NCBI RefSeq assembly: GCF_009727055.1
Contig: NC_052356.1
Coordinates: forward strand, 1,132,780 to 1,196,779
DNA from: Benincasa hispida
Taxonomy: Eukaryota; Streptophyta; Magnoliopsida; Cucurbitales; Cucurbitaceae
Reading direction: 5' to 3'
Length of the DNA stretch: 64,000 bases
The notes below the pieces were generated by a model. That model was given only the letters and a program-made list of their open reading frames with translations, had not been told where the DNA came from and searched no databases. Positions 1-10,550 of the stretch are shown piece after piece. Position numbers and translations under genes: made by a program. The stretch's first letter is position 1; each line of letters begins with the position of its first letter.

Positions 1-50
1 ATAATTCTAAGTAAAAGAACTAAGATAGCATGCATTTATACATGTCATCA
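1..50 (-). mobile_element. Terminal 50 bp of Athila/Tat-like LTR (family B), minus orientation
   Basis: The window opens inside an LTR. These bases match the right end of the solo LTR at 27378-29358 (shared words such as aattcta.gtaaaag and a terminal gtcatca). The match stops at position 50, where copia LTR sequence begins, so a family-B LTR apparently inserted into the copia LTR that follows. The rest of the element lies outside the window. Confidence 0.55.
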
Positions 51-519
51 ATGATCAAGCACCCATCTATGCGATAGACACCAAACCTCTCCCACTTGCT
101 TGGTCGTGGTAAACGATCATCGTTTCCTCCTCCCCCCTCCCAAATCCAACAGAGTCCACACCTCCTGGATTCTTACTCTGAGAATACCAAGGTTACTGAG
201 TGGTTGTGTCCTTTTTGCTGCCTCTTCGTGTAGAAGACGGTTCGGTGGTGAGCAACAGTGATATTTCGTGGACGATAGACTTGGCGATCATAGCGACTGC
301 GTGAGTTGCCGTTCCTGATGAGAGCAAGAGATCAAAGAAGAAAAATTCTTCAAGAAGTATGTCTCTCAGTCCTTTTGTTATTTAAGTTTGAAAAGTATGT
401 CGTAATTTGTTGTTAAATTCGTAACTTGTATGTTTGATTGTGAATGCGGTATTTCTATCACAGTGAATTGAAACGATCTTGCTTCCGCTCATAGATACTC
501 TTTGATAAGAGTTCCTTCA
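51..519 (+). mobile_element. 3' part of copia LTR (copy a)
   Basis: This stretch is homologous to the last ~470 bp of the LTR copies at 1177-3319 and 5463-7593. Shared landmarks are the ctcccacttgcttg word, the ctccgagaatac word and the terminal run gcttccgctcata...agagttccttca ending in CA. It is the leftmost member of a tandem series of copia LTRs. Its 5' part is absent because family-B sequence interrupts it at position 50. Confidence 0.7.
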
Positions 520-908
520 ACCACTTGATTTACATAAGAAATCTCCTAGAAAAATTATAAATAATTTATTAGGATACGATACTTGAAATATTACCAAATT
601 TATTATTTATTGATATTGTATGCTTGCATTGGACCACACTAAATTACATATTTATCATTCATATACATTTGGTTGATCAAGTTTCTAGCGCCATTATTGG
701 AAACTATTTTAATTAAACTTTCTCTAAAGAAATTGCGATTAGATTGCAACCACAATATCTCTTTCTCATAAAATCTAACCTAGGTTTTCTTTTCTTTTTT
801 TTTTAAAGGTCAAGCTTAATACGTAACAAGAGAGCCTATGCCTTTTAAATTAAATCCTAATTGTTAAAAAAGATTCACATAATGGAAGCATGTGTCGTTG
901 TAACATTG
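520..908. other. AT-rich copia internal remnant without recognisable coding
   Basis: Between LTR copy a and the surviving pol tail there are about 390 bp of AT-rich sequence with no open frame and no clear tRNA primer-binding site directly after the LTR. It is presumably the deleted and mutated internal region of the copia element; I see nothing else in it. Confidence 0.4.
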
Positions 909-1076
909 TGGAAGTATCATCTGATCCGCGAGATTGTGCACTAAAGAGACGTGATCGTAACAAAGATCGCCTCAGAGCACAACATTGCTGATCCATTTAC
1001 GAAGGCTCTCAAGGCTACATTGTTTAAAGGTCACCTTCAGAGCATGGGTCTACGAGACCGCCTGCGTCTGGACTAG
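909..1076 (+). pseudogene. C-terminal tail of copia Pol (RNase H end)
   Basis: A 56-codon frame ends at TAG 1074-1076 and carries one in-frame TAA at 942. It encodes the conserved end of plant copia polyproteins, with the segments KYHLIREIVH, NIADPFTKAL and GHLQSMGLRD. It matches the tail of the neighbouring copy at 5157-5375 almost residue for residue. The rest of gag-pol for this copy is missing, so it is a dead remnant between two LTRs. Confidence 0.8.
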
Positions 1077-1165
1077 GGCAAGTGGGAGATTTTGTTGCAC
1101 TGGGTTTTTATGCCCTAGTTTATTGTTTTGTACTTGTTTTTGTACACCCCACTTCACTTTAGAAC

Positions 1166-1176
1166 AAGTGGGAGAT
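1166..1176 (+). promoter_or_regulatory. Copia polypurine tract
   Basis: The purine run aagtgggagat lies immediately 5' of the LTR start TGTTGGGG, where the plus-strand primer for copia replication is expected. The same 11 bases precede the LTR at 5463. Confidence 0.7.
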
Positions 1177-3319
1177 TGTTGGGGTTGATGCCCTAAAGTC
1201 TCGTGTCCTGTAGTTTGTAAACAATTTGTACGAACGCTAATGATGTATAATATATGATATTTACTTCACTTCTTGACTTTACACATTTGGATGTTTTATT
1301 TGCTTTACCACAAACCAATAAACTTAAAATCCTTGGTTGTCTTTATGAAACATAAGCATGTATGTCTTGACATACAAGTGGATCATGTCTTAAGTGATAA
1401 CCAAAATGGTCTGTAGTATATGGATATAGGAGGGAAATAGTGGATCATGTCCATCATGTCTACGAATGCGGCCTACTTTGTGGAATAGTTATAAGTGTTG
1501 TGACTTGTCATAGATGGTCTGATCCTAATCATTCGTGTAGGCAACATACGAGCTGGGGCGTAGTGTTAGCGTCTCATCATATAACCCCGTTCATGACAAA
1601 GACTTCACTTCACTAGGATGACCATAGGTCACATGACCTCAATCTTGAGTGAGTTGGGAACTCCTGCCATTGAGGGTGGTCCTTTGATTTGCATGTATGC
1701 GAGTGGCCAGAGCGCCGAATCTAACCTACCACTTTGGGGATTTGTCTGATTTGGGAGCTGGGAACTCAGTTACACAAGATGAAGTTCACTCCTTTCCCAA
1801 AGCAGGGGTAAGTAGATAGATTTCTCCCTCAAGGGCTGATCTCGAGGCTTGAACGATGTGGCACCACAAAACTTCGCATGGCTCAAGAGGTGTTCACACA
1901 TAGTAAGACTATGTTGTATTGTTCATTGGAGGGATGAGTGGTACTTAAGGAGTAAGATGTAACAACAGGGGCAAAACGGTAAATTGGCTCAGCTATACTT
2001 ACGAGCATCTGTGAAGGATCATCGTACTGATGATTGGTTATATCCGATGGACATAGAAATATATCTGTGGTAAGAAGAGTTCAACTGTCGGTTTTTAGTG
2101 GAATGCCTGGCAGTTAACGGATGGTGGATATTATTGCTAAAGAGTTTAGCAGTTATTCACGTATCGTTGGAGCTTCGAGCCATAGGTCCATAAGGTCCCC
2201 TTGGTAGCTTGGATACATGTTGAGAATCAGTTTTTGGGTCAATTTGAAATGTTCAAATTGACAAGAGGGAGTTTAATTATATATGATATAATTGAACAAG
2301 TTAATTATATATGATATAATTGACTTTGAGATACATTAATTTGGTGGAAATTAGATATAAATATGATTTATATCTAATGGAGGAAAAATACTATGATTAA
2401 TATATGATATTAATCCATAGGTTATGAATATAATGTGATTATATTTATTATTTATTAATTGGACAGTTATGGGATAATTGGTCGGTGTCTCTTCTATTTT
2501 CATAACTAATGAGTAAGATGAAGAATCATTTTGAGACGCTTAAATAGCTCACGGTGAATTAAGCATTTGATGATATAGTGTTTAAGAAGGTCATTGCTTA
2601 GTAAATCAGAGCTTATACGATAGTGCTACTTACTAAACGATCGTTTACACCCACACGTGCCATTTACTAAACGCTCGCTTATCTTTTACTAAACAATCAT
2701 TTAGCGCCCGAGCTTTATTAAACGATCGTATATACGATCGCCTAGCTTTTCCTACACAGCCGCTTAGCTTTTCCTACATGATCGTATAGACAATCGCTTA
2801 GCTTTTCCTACACGATCGTATAAACGATCACTTACCTTTTCCTACACGATCGTATACTTCACCTAAACGATCAAGCATTTTGTCTATACGATAGACGAGT
2901 CTTTCTCCCACTTGCTTGATCATTGTATACGATCTCTTTTCCTCCTCCCCTTTACCAAATTCGAACAAAGCCCACCCTTTGGATTCTCACTCCGAGAATA
3001 CTGAGGGCTCCAAGTGGTGGTGTCGTGCCCGTTTCCTTGTGTTCATGCGAAGCTGTCCGTGAAGACGATCGATGTGTTGCTGGACGATTACTTGCTGGTC
3101 TAGCAAGAGCAAGAGGTTGTTCGTGGAGAGAGCAAGTTTTCAAGTAAAGAAAAGTCTTCAACTGGTATGTTCTCTCGGTCTCTTGTTTATTTTTCCTTTA
3201 AGCATGCCGGTAATTTAGTCGTCTGATGCATATATGTATATGAGAATGTAAATGTGGTAATTCTATCACAATGTTTTTGGAAAGATCCGCTTCCGCTCAT
3301 AGGTACTCTTGAATAAGAA
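1177..3319 (+). mobile_element. Copia LTR (copy b)
   Basis: The LTR starts TGTTGGGGTTGATGCC directly after a polypurine tract. It runs ~2.14 kb with the same order of landmarks as the LTR at 5463-7593. The last ~10 bases (gttccttca) are missing: the sequence passes at about 3319 into unrelated bases and then pol coding. It therefore serves as the 3' LTR of the element whose pol tail is at 909-1076 and as the 5' side of the element at 3360-5462, as expected for a tandem LTR-internal-LTR array made by unequal recombination. A cluster of ACGATCGT-like repeats lies at 2625-2890. Confidence 0.8.
2625..2890. repeat. Cluster of ACGATCGT-type palindromes in copia LTR b
   Basis: Within the LTR, units of about 30 bp such as ttttcctacacgatcgta followed by a second GATCG word repeat imperfectly. 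Roughly a dozen perfect or one-off ACGATCG palindromes occur in 265 bp. The same array sits at the equivalent place in the LTRs at 5463-7593 and 52027-54081 but not in the related LTRs at 12247-14143 and 59265-61250. Confidence 0.65.
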
Positions 3320-3359
3320 GTTGGGGTTGCCCAATTGTGGAGCGGGCGTAAAGCTAGTT

Positions 3360-3694
3360 TACATTACTTCCACATATGAGGTTGCCCAGCACATGTGCTT
3401 AAGGCAAATCTCAAGAAGTTGGAACCACGGTCGAGGTTGTGCCTTTTTGTAGTTTACCTCAAAGGTACACGAGGAGGTTACTTTTATGATCCATCTGAAA
3501 ACAGGGTGTTTGTTTCCACGAACGCTACTTTTCTAGAGGAAGATCATATCAGAGAGCAAAGTCCACGTAGTAAAGTCGTGTTACGTGAGCTTTCCAACAA
3601 AACTACTGAAATTTCAATAAAAGTTGTTGAAGGATCTGTTTCATCAGCAAAAGTTGTTGATGATGGTTCATCTGGTAGGTCGGTTCCACCTTAA
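3360..3694 (+). pseudogene. Copia Pol fragment: integrase C-terminal region and linker
   Basis: The frame contains the plant copia segments KKLEPRSRLC, GYFYDP, NRVFVSTNATFLEEDH and SPRSK, which lie between the integrase core and reverse transcriptase. Gag, protease and the integrase catalytic core are all absent, so the element has a large internal deletion on its 5' side, joined almost directly to the truncated LTR b. A TAA closes the frame at 3692-3694; the following ~170 bp hold the degenerate linker (RRSGKV-like) leading to RT. Confidence 0.8.
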
Positions 3695-3867
3695 GAGTTT
3701 AGGGAACCTCGACGCAGTGGGAAGGTTATGAACTCGCCTGATCGCAATCTGGGTTTCACGGAAATCCTAGCTATGTGGCAGATGGCGACGTTGAGGATCC
3801 GTTGCCTTATCAAAAGGCAATTGAGGATGTTAACCGGGATGAATGAGTCAAAGCCAAGAATCTCGAG

Positions 3868-5375
3868 ATGGAGTCAATGTACTTCAACTTAGTATGGGAT
3901 CTTGTAGATCAGCCTGATGAGGTAAGACCTATAGGTTGTAAATGGATCTATAAGCGCAAACGGGGTGCTGATGGGAAGGTGCAAACCTTCAAGGCTCGAC
4001 TTGTGGCAAAGGGTTATACCCAGGTGGAGGGAGTCGACTATGAGGAGATATTCTCACCTGTTGCCATGTTAAAGTCGATCCGCATCCTCCCGTCCATTGC
4101 CGCTTATTATAATTATGAGATCTGGAAAATGGACATCGAGACGGCTTTTTTAAATGGCAATCTTGAGGAGACCATTTACATGGTGCAACTCGAAGGATTC
4201 ATTGCCCAAGGTCAAGAGCAAAAAGTTTGCAAACTAAATCGGTCCATTTATGGGCTGAAGCAAGCGTCTCGATCTTGGAATATTCGGTTTGATACTGCGA
4301 TCAAATCGTATGGCTTTGACCAAAACGTTGATAAACCTTGTGTTTACAAGAAGATCATCAACAGTTCAGTAGTTTTCTTAGTATTGTATGTAGACAATAT
4401 ACTACTCATTGGGAATGATGTAGATCTACTGACTGTAGTTAAGAACTGGCTAGCGACCTAATTCCAAATCAAAGCTCTGGGAGAGGCTCAGTTTGTTCTG
4501 GGTATACAGATTTTTCAGGATTGCAAGAACAAAGTGCAAGCGCTGTCTCAAGCATCGTATTTTGACAAGGTCTTGCTCAAGTACTCGACGCAGGAATCCA
4601 AAAGGGGCCAACTACCATTTAGGCATGGAGTCACTTTGTCTAAGGACATGTGTCCTAAGACGCCTTAAAAGGTTGAGAAGATGAGATGGGTCCCATATGT
4701 ATCTGTCGTTGGCAGTTTGATGTATGTGGTGCTCTACACTAGGCCAAATATCTGCTATGTTGTAGGAATAGTCAATAGATATCAATCTAGCCCAAGCCAG
4801 GGTCACTGGACCGCAGTTAAGAACATCCTCAAGTATCTTCAGAGAATGAGGAACTATATGCTTGTGTATGGGTCTAGGGATTTAATCCTTATTGGATACA
4901 TGGATTCTGACTTTCAGACTGATAAGGACTCTCGGAAGTCCACTTCATGGTCAGTTTTTACTCTTAACGGAGGAGTTGTAGTGTGTTGGAGTACTAAGCA
5001 GAGGTGCATCACCAACTCAACGATGAAGGTCGAGTACGTAGCGGCTTATGAAGTTGCTAAGGAGTTCATCTAGCTCAGGAAGTTCTTGACAGAGCTGAAA
5101 TTTATTCCAGATATGTCTAGGTCTATCACCCTCTATATTGTGACAATAGTGATGTTGTGGCAAACCTTAAGGAGCCTAGGAGTCACAGGCGCAGAAAACA
5201 CATAGAGCGAAAGTATCATCTGATCCGCAAGATAGTGCATCAAGGAGACGTGATCGTCACGAAGATCACCTTGGAGCACAATGTTGCTGACCTATTTACG
5301 AAGGCTCTCAAGGCTACAGTGTTTGAAGGTCACCTTCAGAGCATGGGTCTACGGGACCGCCTGCGGCTGGACTAG
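3868..5375 (+). pseudogene. Copia reverse transcriptase-RNase H, inactivated
   Basis: This is the RT and RNase H of a Ty1/copia Pol protein. It shows the copia RT landmarks CKWIYKRKRG, KARLVAKGYTQ, METAFLNGNL-like (here DIETAFLNGNL), SIYGLKQASR and LVLYVDNILLIGND, then RNase H with SDFQTDKDSRKSTS and EYVAA. The catalytic YVDD is YVDN. The frame from 3868 is broken by stops at 4459, 4666 and 5071. A 2-bp insertion near 5135 then shifts the last part (5157-5375) into another frame, which ends normally at LRLD-stop. It cannot make an active polyprotein. It lies between LTR b and LTR c and is the internal remnant of the second tandem unit. Confidence 0.88.
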
Positions 5376-5451
5376 GGCAAGAGGGAGATTTTATTGTACT
5401 ATAGTTTATTGTTTTGTACTTGTTTTTGTACATCCCACTTCGCTTTAGGAT

Positions 5452-5462
5452 AAGTGGGAGAT
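5452..5462 (+). promoter_or_regulatory. Copia polypurine tract
   Basis: The run aagtgggagat directly precedes the TGTTGGGG start of LTR c, identical to the tract at 1166-1176. Confidence 0.7.
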
Positions 5463-7593
5463 TGTTGGGGTTTGTACCCTAAAGTCTCGTGTTCTGTAGT
5501 TTGTAAACAGTTTGTACGAACGCTTGTGATGTATAATATATGGTATTTACTTCACTTCTTGACTTTGCACATTTGGATGTTTTATTTGCTTTACCACAAA
5601 CCAATAAACTTAAAATCCTCGGTTGTCTTTATATAACTTAAGCATGTATGTGGTGACACACAAATTGATCATGTCTTAAGTGATAATCAAAATGGTCTAA
5701 GAGGGAAACCTTATCCTGGTAACGCTACGGATGCAGCCAGCTTTGTGGAATAGTTACAAGTGTTGTGACTTATCACAGATGGTCTGATCCTGATCATTCG
5801 TGTAAGGGACATGCGAGCGGAGGCTTCCTATACAAAGAGTTTGTGTAAGATCTGACCACGAAGTGTTAACGTCTCTCATATAACCTCATTCATGACAGAG
5901 ACTTCACTTCACTAGGATGACCATAGGTAACATGACCTCAATCCTGAGTGAGTTGGGAACTCCTTCCATTGAGGGTGGTCCTTTGATTTGCATGGGTGCG
6001 AGTGGTCAGAGCACCGACTCAAACCTACCAGGGGATTCATCTGATTTAGGAGCTGAGAACTCAGCTACACAAGATGAAGTTCACTTCTTTCTCGAAGTAG
6101 GGGTAAGTAGATAGATTTCTCCCTTAAGGGCTCATCTCGAGGCTTGAACGATGTGGCACCACACAACTTCTCATGGCCCAAGAGGTGTTCACACATAGTA
6201 AGACTATGTTGTATTGTTCATTGGAAAGATTAGTGGTACTTAAGAAGTAAAATGTAACAACAAGGTCAAAATGGTAAATTGACCCAACTGTACTTACGAG
6301 CATCTGTGAAGGGTCATCGTACTGATGATTGGTTATATCCAATGGACATAGAAATATATCTGTGGTAAGAAGAGTTCAGTTGTCGGTCTTTAGTGGAATG
6401 TCTGGCAGTTAACGGATGGTGGATATCGTGGCTAAAGAGTTTAGTCAATTATTCACGTACCGTTGGAGGTTCGAGCTATAGGTCCATAAGGTCCCCTTGG
6501 TATCTTGGATACAAATTGAGAATCAGTTTTTGGGTTAGTTTGAAATGTTTCAAATTGACAAGAGGGAGTTCGATTATATATGATATAATTGAACTAGTTA
6601 ATTATATAAGATATAATTGACTTTATGTATAAGATACATTATTTTAGAGGAAATTGGATATAAATATGATTTATATCTAGTGGAGGAAAAATACTATGAT
6701 TAATATATGATATTAATCCATAGGTTATGAATGTAATGTGACTATATTTATTATTTATTAATTGGACAGTTATGGGATTGGCTGGTGTCTCTTCTGTTTT
6801 CGTAACTAATGAGTAAGATGAAGAATCGTTTTAAGACGCTCAAATAGCTCATGGTGTGTTAAGCATTTGATGATAAAGTGTTTGAGAAGGTCATCGCTTA
6901 GTAAATCAGAGCCTATACGATAGTGCTACTTACTAAACAATCGCTTACACCAGTGCACGCAATTTACTAAACGGTCACTTATCTTTTACTAAATGATCGT
7001 TTAGCACCCGAGCTTTACTAAATGATCGTATAGACGATTGCTTAGCTTTTCCTACATGATCACTTAGATTTTCCTACACGATCGTATAGACGATTGCTTA
7101 CCTTTTCCTACACGATCATATACTTCACCTAAACAACCGAGCATTTTATCTATAAAATAGACGAGTCTTTCTCCCACTTGCTTGATCATTGGATACGATC
7201 TCTTTTGCTCTTCCCCTCTACCAAATTTGAACAAAGCCCACCCCTTGGATTCTCACTCCGAGAATACTGAGGGCTTCGGGTGGTGGTGTCGTCTTCGTTT
7301 CCTTGTGTTCGTGCGAAGCTATTCGTGTAGACGATCGTGGTGTTGCTGGACGATTACTTGCTGGTCTAGCAAGAGTGAGAAGTCGTTCGTTGAGAGAGCA
7401 AGATTTCAAGTGAAGAAAATTCTTCAACTGGTATATTCTCTCACTCTCTTGTTTATTTATCCTTTAAGTATGTTGGTAATTTATTTGTTTGATGCATATC
7501 TGTATATAAGAATGTAAATGTGGTAATTCTATCACAATATTTTTTGAAAGATCCGCTTCCGCTCATAGGTACTCTTGAATAAGAGTTCCTTCA
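5463..7593 (+). mobile_element. Copia LTR (copy c), complete
   Basis: A complete 2131-bp LTR, TGTTGGGG...GAGTTCCTTCA, i.e. TG...CA. It is the 3' LTR of the pseudo-element at 3360-5462. It shares its whole length with LTR b apart from small indels and substitutions, including the ACGATCGT cluster at about 6920-7150. It abuts Athila/Tat-like gag sequence at 7594, so the copia array sits inside that element. Confidence 0.85.
6920..7150. repeat. Cluster of ACGATCGT-type palindromes in copia LTR c
   Basis: This has the same position and unit structure as the cluster at 2625-2890 (ttttcctacacgatcgta followed by a second GATCG or GATTG word), with more decay. Confidence 0.55.
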
Positions 7594-8051
7594 TCGAGTC
7601 TATATACTTCAAGGTCGTCCATTTGAAACATGTCCCCAGCTTTCACGTGGTTCTGTGCATGTATTTCCCTTTGGAGATGCCTAGCCTGAGTTTGACGTGG
7701 ATGAATGCTTCTTCTGTCAATTCAGGCATTTTGTTGGAAGATTTGGTTAGGGAACTTTCTAACAGCTCTTGTGAGTTTGTATAGGAAACCCCTATAGTCA
7801 TCAGGAATTCTCAAGTTACCAACAGGATAGCTTCTGTTCTAAATTTGAAGCTAGAATCGATTTTCAGAGTCTGAGTGACCTTGTTTCTCCGATCACTAAA
7901 TCGGTTTAGAGATTTGAAGAATCCTTGGTGCATCCATCTTCTGAGAGTACCGGGATGAGCAGAGAGTTGACTGACATCAGCCACCCCGTTGAGCAGCTGA
8001 TTTCTCACTCTCCCAGCCAAGGTATGACATTGAATCCTTTAATCTAAGAAC
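7594..8051 (+). pseudogene. Athila/Tat-like element, 5' part of gag-like ORF (family C copy 1)
   Basis: The plus strand here is homologous to the minus-strand ORF at 16424-17584: the peptide LLEDLVRELSNSSC aligns with YLEKLVKELSNNSC there, and the sequence in front of it (cacgtggt.ctgt..., gagatacctagcc) also matches. At least two stop codons interrupt the frame. It continues at 9982 after a copia-type LTR that split the ORF. The function of the predicted protein is unknown; its position after a primer-binding site in the second copy suggests a gag-like product. Confidence 0.6.
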
Positions 8052-9981
8052 TGTTGGGATTGTTGTCCAAAATCTAGTGTATCTTGTGGTTTGGAGTTTT
8101 TGTTAACAAAAATTATTTATTTAATAAAATCATAGGTATTTTATTTGATATTTGGATAGCAATAATTCAATCCAATAAACTAATATTCAAGGTTGATATC
8201 ACTTGAACAATATATAGTTGACATACATGTGGTTCATGTTCAAGTAATAACCTAAAAAGTCTACAGTAAATGGAAGAATGTTGGGTGTCTTATCCTAGTA
8301 ACACTACAGATATGACCCGCTTTGTAATTGTTACATAAGATGTAAGTGTTACGAACAATATGAACCATATTGTTCATGTAAAGATATGTGAGTGAAGTAT
8401 CTTGTATAAAGGATTTTATACATTGACCAGACCGCAAAATAATTAGTTTCTCTTTATAACATCATTACTTAAAGAAACTAATATTTCATTAGGATGACCA
8501 TAAGAGACTTGACCTTAATCCTGAGTGAGTATTGAACTCTTGTTTATGACAGCAATCCTTTTATCTATATGGGAGAGAGTGGTCATGATAGGCGACTCAA
8601 CAAGCCTACCATTTTGGGGATTTGTCTGATTAGGGAGCTGGGAACACAACTACACAAGATGGAATTCACTCTTTCCCATTCCTTGGGAAAGTAGATAAAT
8701 TGCTCCCTTAATAGCTGGTTCTGGACTTGAACAATGAGGCCTTAACCTCTCACTGATCTGAGAGTTGTTAGTTTATAGTTGGACTATAAACTATTTGTTC
8801 ATTAAAGAAATCAATGGTACTTAAAGTGTTAGATGTAACTGTAGGGTAAAACGGTATTTTGACCCTGCTATAGTTATGAGCATTTATGAAGGGTCAACGC
8901 TCTGTTGATTAGTTATATCCATGGACACAGAAATATATCTATAATGTGAAGAGTGTAGCTATCGGTCTTTAGTGGAGTGACCGGTAGTTAATGAATATTG
9001 ATTAATTGGATTAAAAGAGTTATAATCAATTAATCTCATATCATTGAAGCTTCTAATTTATAGATCCATAAGGTCCCTTTGTTAGCTTACTAAAGGATAG
9101 TAATGAGGAATGATTTAAATTGTTCAAATCAAATGAGGAAATTTTATATTAATGAGATTAATATATAGTGGTTAATTATAGATATTATCTATAATTCAAA
9201 TTATGTAAGAGAAATATATTTGAATAAGATTCAAATATTAGATTTGTATGAATTAAATTCATAAAGAGATGTATACATATAAATATGTAATATTTATATG
9301 TTAATTAACTCTATATTAAATATGATTTAATATAGTTATTTAATTGGTTAATTAATGGTTAATTAATAGATTAAGAAATTATAGAGATTGGAGGTTAGTA
9401 TAAATATATAATATTTATGATAATAAATTAAATGTATATATATTAAATAAGATTTAATATATGGTCATTTAGTTAATGGGCCAACTAATTAAATAAGGCT
9501 ATTTAATTAATTAACACTAAAGGTATAAAGGAAAATACTTAGAGAAAGAGTTAACTCTTCTCCATATAAATATATCTTTATAGCCCATTTAGGGTAAGGG
9601 ATGTTTTTTACACAAAATCCTAACCTCCAACCTCCACCTTCTCTCTAACTTCTCTCTAGAAATTCCATTCCCTTTTTCTTCCTCAAAGTTCTTGGAGACC
9701 ACACTTTCAAGCTCTTTGAATACTAGAGAATAGCAAGGCAATCTTGTTGGTGGTGTCCATCTTGATTGGAGAAGCTCGAGATTATCGAAAATGGTGGAAG
9801 AAGAAAGCTTGAGGAATCATCAAATGTAAGTGATTTCTTCTCTTCTTCCTCTATTCTAGCATGCATATGTTTATTTTGAATGTTTATCCTATAAATGCAT
9901 GATTCGTTTTATGTTTTTTTAAAAATCGATTATCGAAATGCAAGATGTTCACACACTTCTACTTGGGATTTGATTCCTTCA
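8052..9981 (+). mobile_element. Solo copia-type LTR inside family C ORF
   Basis: The LTR runs from TGTTGGGATTGTTG to ...TGATTCCTTCA, 1930 bp. It shares with the other copia LTRs the ordered words ggatgaccata, tgggagctgggaa, gacacagaaatatat and ctatcggtctttagtgga. No internal region or second LTR accompanies it. Coding homology to the second family-C copy stops at 8051 and resumes at 9982, so it is most simply a solo LTR. Target duplications are not intact (agaac versus tgaat). Confidence 0.7.
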
Positions 9982-10550
9982 TGAATTTGCTAATAGTTCT
10001 TCTCAGTGTGTGTAGGAGTCTATTTGAGTTTCACATGAAGACTTAAGCCCCTATGCCAGTTGAGATGGATCCTATTTCTCAGCTTGCAATTTCCATGTCG
10101 ACACTGGAGAGCCGTATAGAACTTCATAACGTTTATACTACTGAGGTTGAGTTTGTGGAAGAATTTTGCCCTTTCCATGGTGATGATATTTATTCTTTGC
10201 CATGTCTAGAACAAGTCTGTGAAGATAAATATGAGCCTGAGCTTCATCTCGAGGAGCCTCAGGTGATAGAGATAGAGGCTACCAAGCCTTATTCTATTCT
10301 TTCCTTTAGCATCTCATATATATTTTTTTATTACTGCTCGTCTTTGCCTTACAAGTCCCAGTCTTTAATTTCAGAAGAGTCAGTCCTAGAGTATTTTATT
10401 TTAACTACTTTTTCTTTTATAATTAAAAAAAACCATATACTCGACCTGTCTGATTCTTTTCAAAAGATGAGAACCCTTATAACCTTCCCAGTCTATATCG
10501 ACTTGTCTAAGAAGGGACTAGAGAAATACAAGAATTTATTTGTACTTTGA
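9982..10550 (+). pseudogene. Family C gag-like ORF, 3' part (copy 1)
   Basis: The frame, open from 10053 to its stop at 10548-10550, aligns along its length with the minus-strand ORF at 16424-17110. Shared pieces are KYEPELHLEEPQVIE versus KYEFELHLDESQVIE, ISYIFFYYCS versus ISYIFYYCSY, and the end SKKGLEKYKNLFVL versus SKRGLEKYENFYVP. The non-coding sequence after the stop (cttcctggaggcagccaggcg) is also shared. I recognise no catalytic motif. The repeated conservation suggests a real element-encoded protein of about 390 residues, but I cannot assign a function. Confidence 0.6.

Noticed and set aside
2625..2890. Regular repeat with spacers, reminiscent of a CRISPR array.
   Set aside because: The units are imperfect, the spacers are also related to each other, and the array lies inside copia LTRs of a plant genome.
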